Below, one piece after another: positions 31,666 through 34,347 of a stretch of 34,347 nucleotides of DNA (positions within the stretch are counted from its first letter, which is position 1; each line of letters starts with the position of its first letter). Both the position numbers and the translations under genes were made by a program. The notes beneath the pieces were generated by a model. It was not told the DNA's origin and did not search any database. It saw only the letters and a program-made list of their open reading frames with translations. This DNA is from Candidatus Lambdaproteobacteria bacterium RIFOXYD2_FULL_56_26. Lineage in GTDB: Bacteria > SAR324 > XYD2-FULL-50-16. The stretch lies in contig MFNF01000024.1 of the NCBI GenBank assembly GCA_001783715.1, positions 1-34,347 of the forward strand, written 5' to 3'.

Positions 31666-32136
31666 TTATTTCGGCTCAAACCGATGGAGGTTTAATGTTG
31701 CCAGTTCTTGTAACGCTTGGTTTTGTTGTACCCATTCCAGATGGCCAACAAACTTGACCGGCAACAGATATTTGGTCTGACATTCCAGGGTGAGGCGGGC
31801 AAAATTCACTGCCCCCAGCTGGGCTGGGACCAAAACCGAGACATCCGGGATGTGAAAGCCCCCCTCAGGTCGTGGGAACAAAAACTTCACCTCATGCTCT
31901 CCTTGGCGCACCGGTAGGTAGGTAAAGCTCCTACTTTCCAAGAGCACGATATACCGGTCATCCACCAAAAGGTTAAAATCAACAGCCGAACCACAAAATT
32001 CGCTGGGCCGATAAACATACAGGAGCGCTTGGCCTGCGGGCGGGGTTTCGAGCCCGGCGAACCGGGGGCCGCTGGCCGAACAGGAGGCCAGGAGAAACCC
32101 CAGGAGCAGCAGCCGAACCAACTCAAATCTTTTCAT
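31666..32136 (-). CDS. DUF2846 family lipoprotein
   Basis: The 156-residue product starts at the ATG at 32136 with a lipoprotein signal peptide and lipobox LASC (Cys19). The mature part (GQALLYVYRPSEFCGSAVDFNLLVDD, then FTYLPVRQGEHEVKF) matches DUF2846, a family of envelope lipoproteins of unknown function. A longer frame from 32325 has no signal peptide at its start. A good promoter lies upstream at 32240-32268. It is probably the first gene of a lipoprotein-PhnA-cupin unit. Confidence 0.82.
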   Translation of the reverse strand: MKRFELVRLLLLGFLLASCSASGPRFAGLETPPAGQALLYVYRPSEFCGSAVDFNLLVDDRYIVLLESRSFTYLPVRQGEHEVKFLFPRPEGGFHIPDVSVLVPAQLGAVNFARLTLECQTKYLLPVKFVGHLEWVQQNQALQELATLNLHRFEPK

Positions 32137-32239
32137 TTTTTGGGCTCCAGAACGCTGGCAGGCAAGGCAGTTTTTGTAAACCCAGGGGCCTTCCCCAGCG
32201 CTCCCAAAGGGGCAGGGACTCCAAGGAATATTTTTTAGG

Positions 32240-32268
32240 AATGTAAATCCCGCCGAGCGGCGAGGCAA
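32240..32268 (-). promoter_or_regulatory. Promoter of the DUF2846 lipoprotein with a palindrome in the spacer
   Basis: On the minus strand: TTGCCT (32268-32263), 17 bases, TACATT (32245-32240). The spacer contains the inverted repeat CGCCG-N2-CGGCG (32251-32262) directly next to the -35 box. A repressor bound there would block RNA polymerase. The start would be near 32233, giving a leader of about 97 bases. Confidence 0.45.
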
Positions 32269-32410
32269 GGAAAAAAGGAGTTCGGTTGCCGGGCCGGTTC
32301 GTTTACCTTGACCTGCAACCCCCAAAAGGGGCCAAATCCCTCAATTGCCTCGGGACAAGACCTGATAATGAGCCCAAGAATCTGGATAAGAAGGTATCAT
32401 CCTGATATTC

Positions 32411-32545
32411 CTACTTCCAGTAGTACAAGGTCTGCTCGGTGATACCCAATCTTCCGACCAACGCCTTAACCTTTGTCCCTTGTTCTGCTTCCAGCAGGGC
32501 TAGGCTTATCAGTTGATCCAAGAATTTTGCTTTTTTCAGTTTAAT
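32411..32545 (-). pseudogene. Remnant of an IS3-type transposase OrfA
   Basis: A 44-codon open stretch without a normal start translates on the minus strand to a helix-turn-helix like that of IS3-family OrfA: KKAKFLDQLISLALLEAEQG followed by TKVKALVGRLGITEQTLYYWK, then a TAG. Intact OrfA proteins read KK..F..EQI...L.EAE.G..V..L.R..GIS..T.Y.WK..YGG. Here ATT stands where an ATG is expected and the frame ends inside the motif. No OrfB or clear terminal repeats are visible. The rest of the 489-base gap 32137-32625 holds the DUF2846 promoter and nothing else I recognise. Confidence 0.65.
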
Positions 32546-32625
32546 CTTCCTTCTGGGGACTTATCAAAATCTTGCCATTCTAAACAGTCCTGGTTCGGGT
32601 TCAACGTCAACTGCCGCAATCAATC

Positions 32626-33822
32626 CTATAGCATTTGCTCTGCCTTGATAAATCGATAGATTTCTTCCGCTACAATTTTATTTTCAGAGTCAGGAAGATG
32701 CACTACGTCCAGAAAAATGGACTCATCTTGAACAAAATCAAGCAGTGAAAGGTATCGCCCTGAAGCATGTTGTTGGCGATCCCATTTTTCAAACCTATCT
32801 TCTACCGAGTAATAATAAAACTCGTGCATATCGCACCTTGCGCTAATGGCTAACTCTTTTTTACAAGTCTCTTTTTGGGCTCTTTGTTTGTTTTTTGCCG
32901 GCTGCAAAACACCAAGAAACTTGATGTTATACGCATGTGCAATCTTTGCCATTTTTTCAACATTGGATAAATAAAAATCCCTGACCTGAACAATTTCTTC
33001 TGCCGGCGTGCTGGCATATTTTGGATTTGGGTGCTCAAGATCATCCAGCGGTAATTTCCGTGGATTATGAACGGCGCTCCAATACAAACCAGGCCATCCT
33101 ATTACAGGGACTGCAGAGGTATAATTATCGAGATCATTATATCCATCATAAGCTACCAGCAGGTCAATATTCATGTCTAATAATTCTTCAACAAAAACTG
33201 CGAGTTCTTGCTTGGAAATGTAACCAACATGGCTTGCATTAATGAATTCGACTTTTTTCCCATCTTTGTTCATTATCTCAGAAAGATAACCTATTATGGT
33301 TGTTTCGTTTTCACAGCCTGAATGACCAGCGGACCCACTAACCATCGCTATTCGGATGGTACCGTTCACTTTCGGGCCGATATTGTCTGACCGAAAGCCA
33401 TGAGAATCTGTTTTAATGATCGTTTTTATATCTTTTTGTTTTTCATGCTCACATTTACCTTCATAAATCTGTTGTGGCGCATACCTGTATCCAGAATAAG
33501 GGTCCAGTACACTCACCAGAGCGGCAACCTTTTTATGTGCTTGCTCTTGATTTAACATTGTGGCCTGAAATATTTTGCCCGTCTTTGAAGGCTCAATGGA
33601 TTGACTTAGAGATACACGATCCGAACGATCAATCCACATTTGGGTCAGCGCATTAACCGTTTGCCCCACGTAAGGCCAATCAGTAAGGCGCTTCATTTTT
33701 CGCAACAGGACATTCTCACCTTGTGGATCAACAGCAAAGATCAACAAGGGAACGGCAAAAAACGAGGCAACCATTATGCAGGTGGCAACAAGGATTTTCT
33801 TTTTATGGATGTATCGGTTCAA
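32626..33822 (-). CDS. SGNH-fold protein, probable polysaccharide O-acylation partner
   Basis: The 398-residue product has an N-terminal membrane anchor or signal (ILVATCIMVASFFAVPLLIFA, about residues 10-30). SGNH-hydrolase blocks follow: a degenerate block I VSGSAGHSG (nucleophile candidate Ser162 or Ser164), a block III-like DGYNDL (226-231), and the C-terminal DVVH (372-375) for the Asp/His pair. The start is TTG at 33822, overlapping the MBOAT stop by four bases. Such pairs transfer acyl groups to exported glycans, as AlgJ/AlgX do with AlgI. The base composition is AT-rich, unlike the rest of the window. Confidence 0.8.
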   Translation of the reverse strand: MNRYIHKKKILVATCIMVASFFAVPLLIFAVDPQGENVLLRKMKRLTDWPYVGQTVNALTQMWIDRSDRVSLSQSIEPSKTGKIFQATMLNQEQAHKKVAALVSVLDPYSGYRYAPQQIYEGKCEHEKQKDIKTIIKTDSHGFRSDNIGPKVNGTIRIAMVSGSAGHSGCENETTIIGYLSEIMNKDGKKVEFINASHVGYISKQELAVFVEELLDMNIDLLVAYDGYNDLDNYTSAVPVIGWPGLYWSAVHNPRKLPLDDLEHPNPKYASTPAEEIVQVRDFYLSNVEKMAKIAHAYNIKFLGVLQPAKNKQRAQKETCKKELAISARCDMHEFYYYSVEDRFEKWDRQQHASGRYLSLLDFVQDESIFLDVVHLPDSENKIVAEEIYRFIKAEQML

Positions 33823-34347
33823 AACTGGAAATAAATGAACGAGGTTTCAATATGCTGTATGGAAAGAATAAAATACAACATCAATCCGGACAATAAAGAT
33901 TTTTCGTAAATACCAGGCTTTGGAAACCCCGTTGTTTCGAAGGCCAAGGCTCTAATGTGGATAATGAACAGCGGAACCAGCAAGACAAAGGGATACGTGA
34001 ACTCTTCAAGGTAAACCCCGGGGTTTTGAAAGTTTTTTACAATTTGAATTGCCTGGGGAACGTCACCTGCCCTAAAGAAAATCCACGTTATGTAAACTAC
34101 ACACTGAGTAAAGAAATACCAAAACAGTTTGACAGGCAAAAATTTGTTTTCCCCGTTTATCTTAAGAATTCGTTCAAAGATCAAAGCAAGCCCGTGGATA
34201 GCTCCCCAAACAACAAAATGATTGGCCGCGCCATGCCATAACCCACCAAGCACCATAACTATAAATAAATTAGGGTCTTGACTAGCATAGCAGAGATAAA
34301 ACCTGCTAGACATAGTCATGGAAAGACTCAACAGGTATGCAAAGCGT
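33819..34347 (-). CDS. MBOAT-family O-acyltransferase, C-terminal part (cut by window edge)
   Basis: The frame is open to the right edge, so only the C-terminal 175 or so residues are present. It contains the MBOAT signature GGLWHGAANHFVVWGAIHG, whose second His is the conserved active-site residue, and several transmembrane helices. The family moves acyl groups across the inner membrane to glycans or peptides. Its TGA overlaps the TTG of the SGNH gene, so the two are translationally coupled, as in alginate-acetylation-type systems. The AT-rich composition suggests acquisition. Confidence 0.88.
   Translation of the reverse strand, partial: RFAYLLSLSMTMSSRFYLCYASQDPNLFIVMVLGGLWHGAANHFVVWGAIHGLALIFERILKINGENKFLPVKLFWYFFTQCVVYITWIFFRAGDVPQAIQIVKNFQNPGVYLEEFTYPFVLLVPLFIIHIRALAFETTGFPKPGIYEKSLLSGLMLYFILSIQHIETSFIYFQF

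Noticed and set aside
1-34347. CRISPR array, toxin-antitoxin pair or phage cluster
   Set aside because: No regularly spaced direct repeats, no small two-gene antitoxin/toxin pair and no integrase or phage structural gene were seen.

Overview
The window is a GC-rich, densely packed bacterial chromosome segment that is almost entirely core genome until its right end. The cell has a Gram-negative type envelope: there are three lipoproteins with clear lipoboxes, a predicted outer-membrane beta-barrel ending in Phe, and periplasmic signal peptides. A c-di-AMP synthase locus (cdaA-cdaR) joined to ftsH-folP, and the order tRNA-Ser/SRP RNA/dnaX/ybaB/recR, recall lineages once placed in the Deltaproteobacteria or neighbouring phyla. 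I cannot fix the taxon from sequence alone.

Layout. 306-1208 (-) era. 1294-5170 (+) translation block: tRNA-Thr, tRNA-Tyr, tRNA-Thr, rpmG, tRNA-Trp, secE, nusG, rplK, rplA, a long leader, rplJ, rplL and a strong terminator. Unusually, tuf is missing before rpmG and rpoBC is missing after rplL. 5301-6699: Fe superoxide dismutase, an unknown small protein, and a J-domain protein on the other strand. 6818-12354 (+): a tightly coupled ftsH-folP-cdaA-cdaR-pdxJ operon with ATGA-type overlaps and pdxJ where glmM is often found. 12366-16567 (-): tRNA-Arg, tRNA-Ser, 4.5S SRP RNA, dnaX, ybaB, recR and a small secreted protein, read from one promoter. 16614-19003 (+): DUF3422 and DUF3147 membrane proteins and a small cysteine-motif protein. 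19181-19617: HU with promoter and terminator. 19642-20832 (-) RlmI-type methyltransferase. 21047-22117 (+) beta-barrel. 22114-23391 (-) orphan response regulator. 23734-25293 (+) glpD. 25301-26584: a double-CDGSH iron-sulfur protein divergent from a LysR regulator. 26718-30648 (+): two large lipoproteins with the same GCKKKSE tether, the first behind a sigma-54-like promoter. 30654-32136 (-): tRNA-Ser(CGA), a cupin, a PhnA-like protein and a DUF2846 lipoprotein.

From about 32400 the character changes. A decayed IS3-type OrfA fragment is followed by an AT-rich pair, an SGNH-fold protein and an MBOAT acyltransferase cut by the window edge. This looks like an acquired surface-polysaccharide O-acylation locus.

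The most unusual items are the split ribosomal-protein/rpoBC arrangement, the two sigma-54-like sites before envelope genes, the paired lipoproteins, the response regulator with an unrecognised output region, a tRNA-Arg with GCG anticodon, a tRNA-Ser with U73, and the IS scar bordering the AT-rich acyltransferase locus. I found no CRISPR array, toxin-antitoxin pair or defence island.
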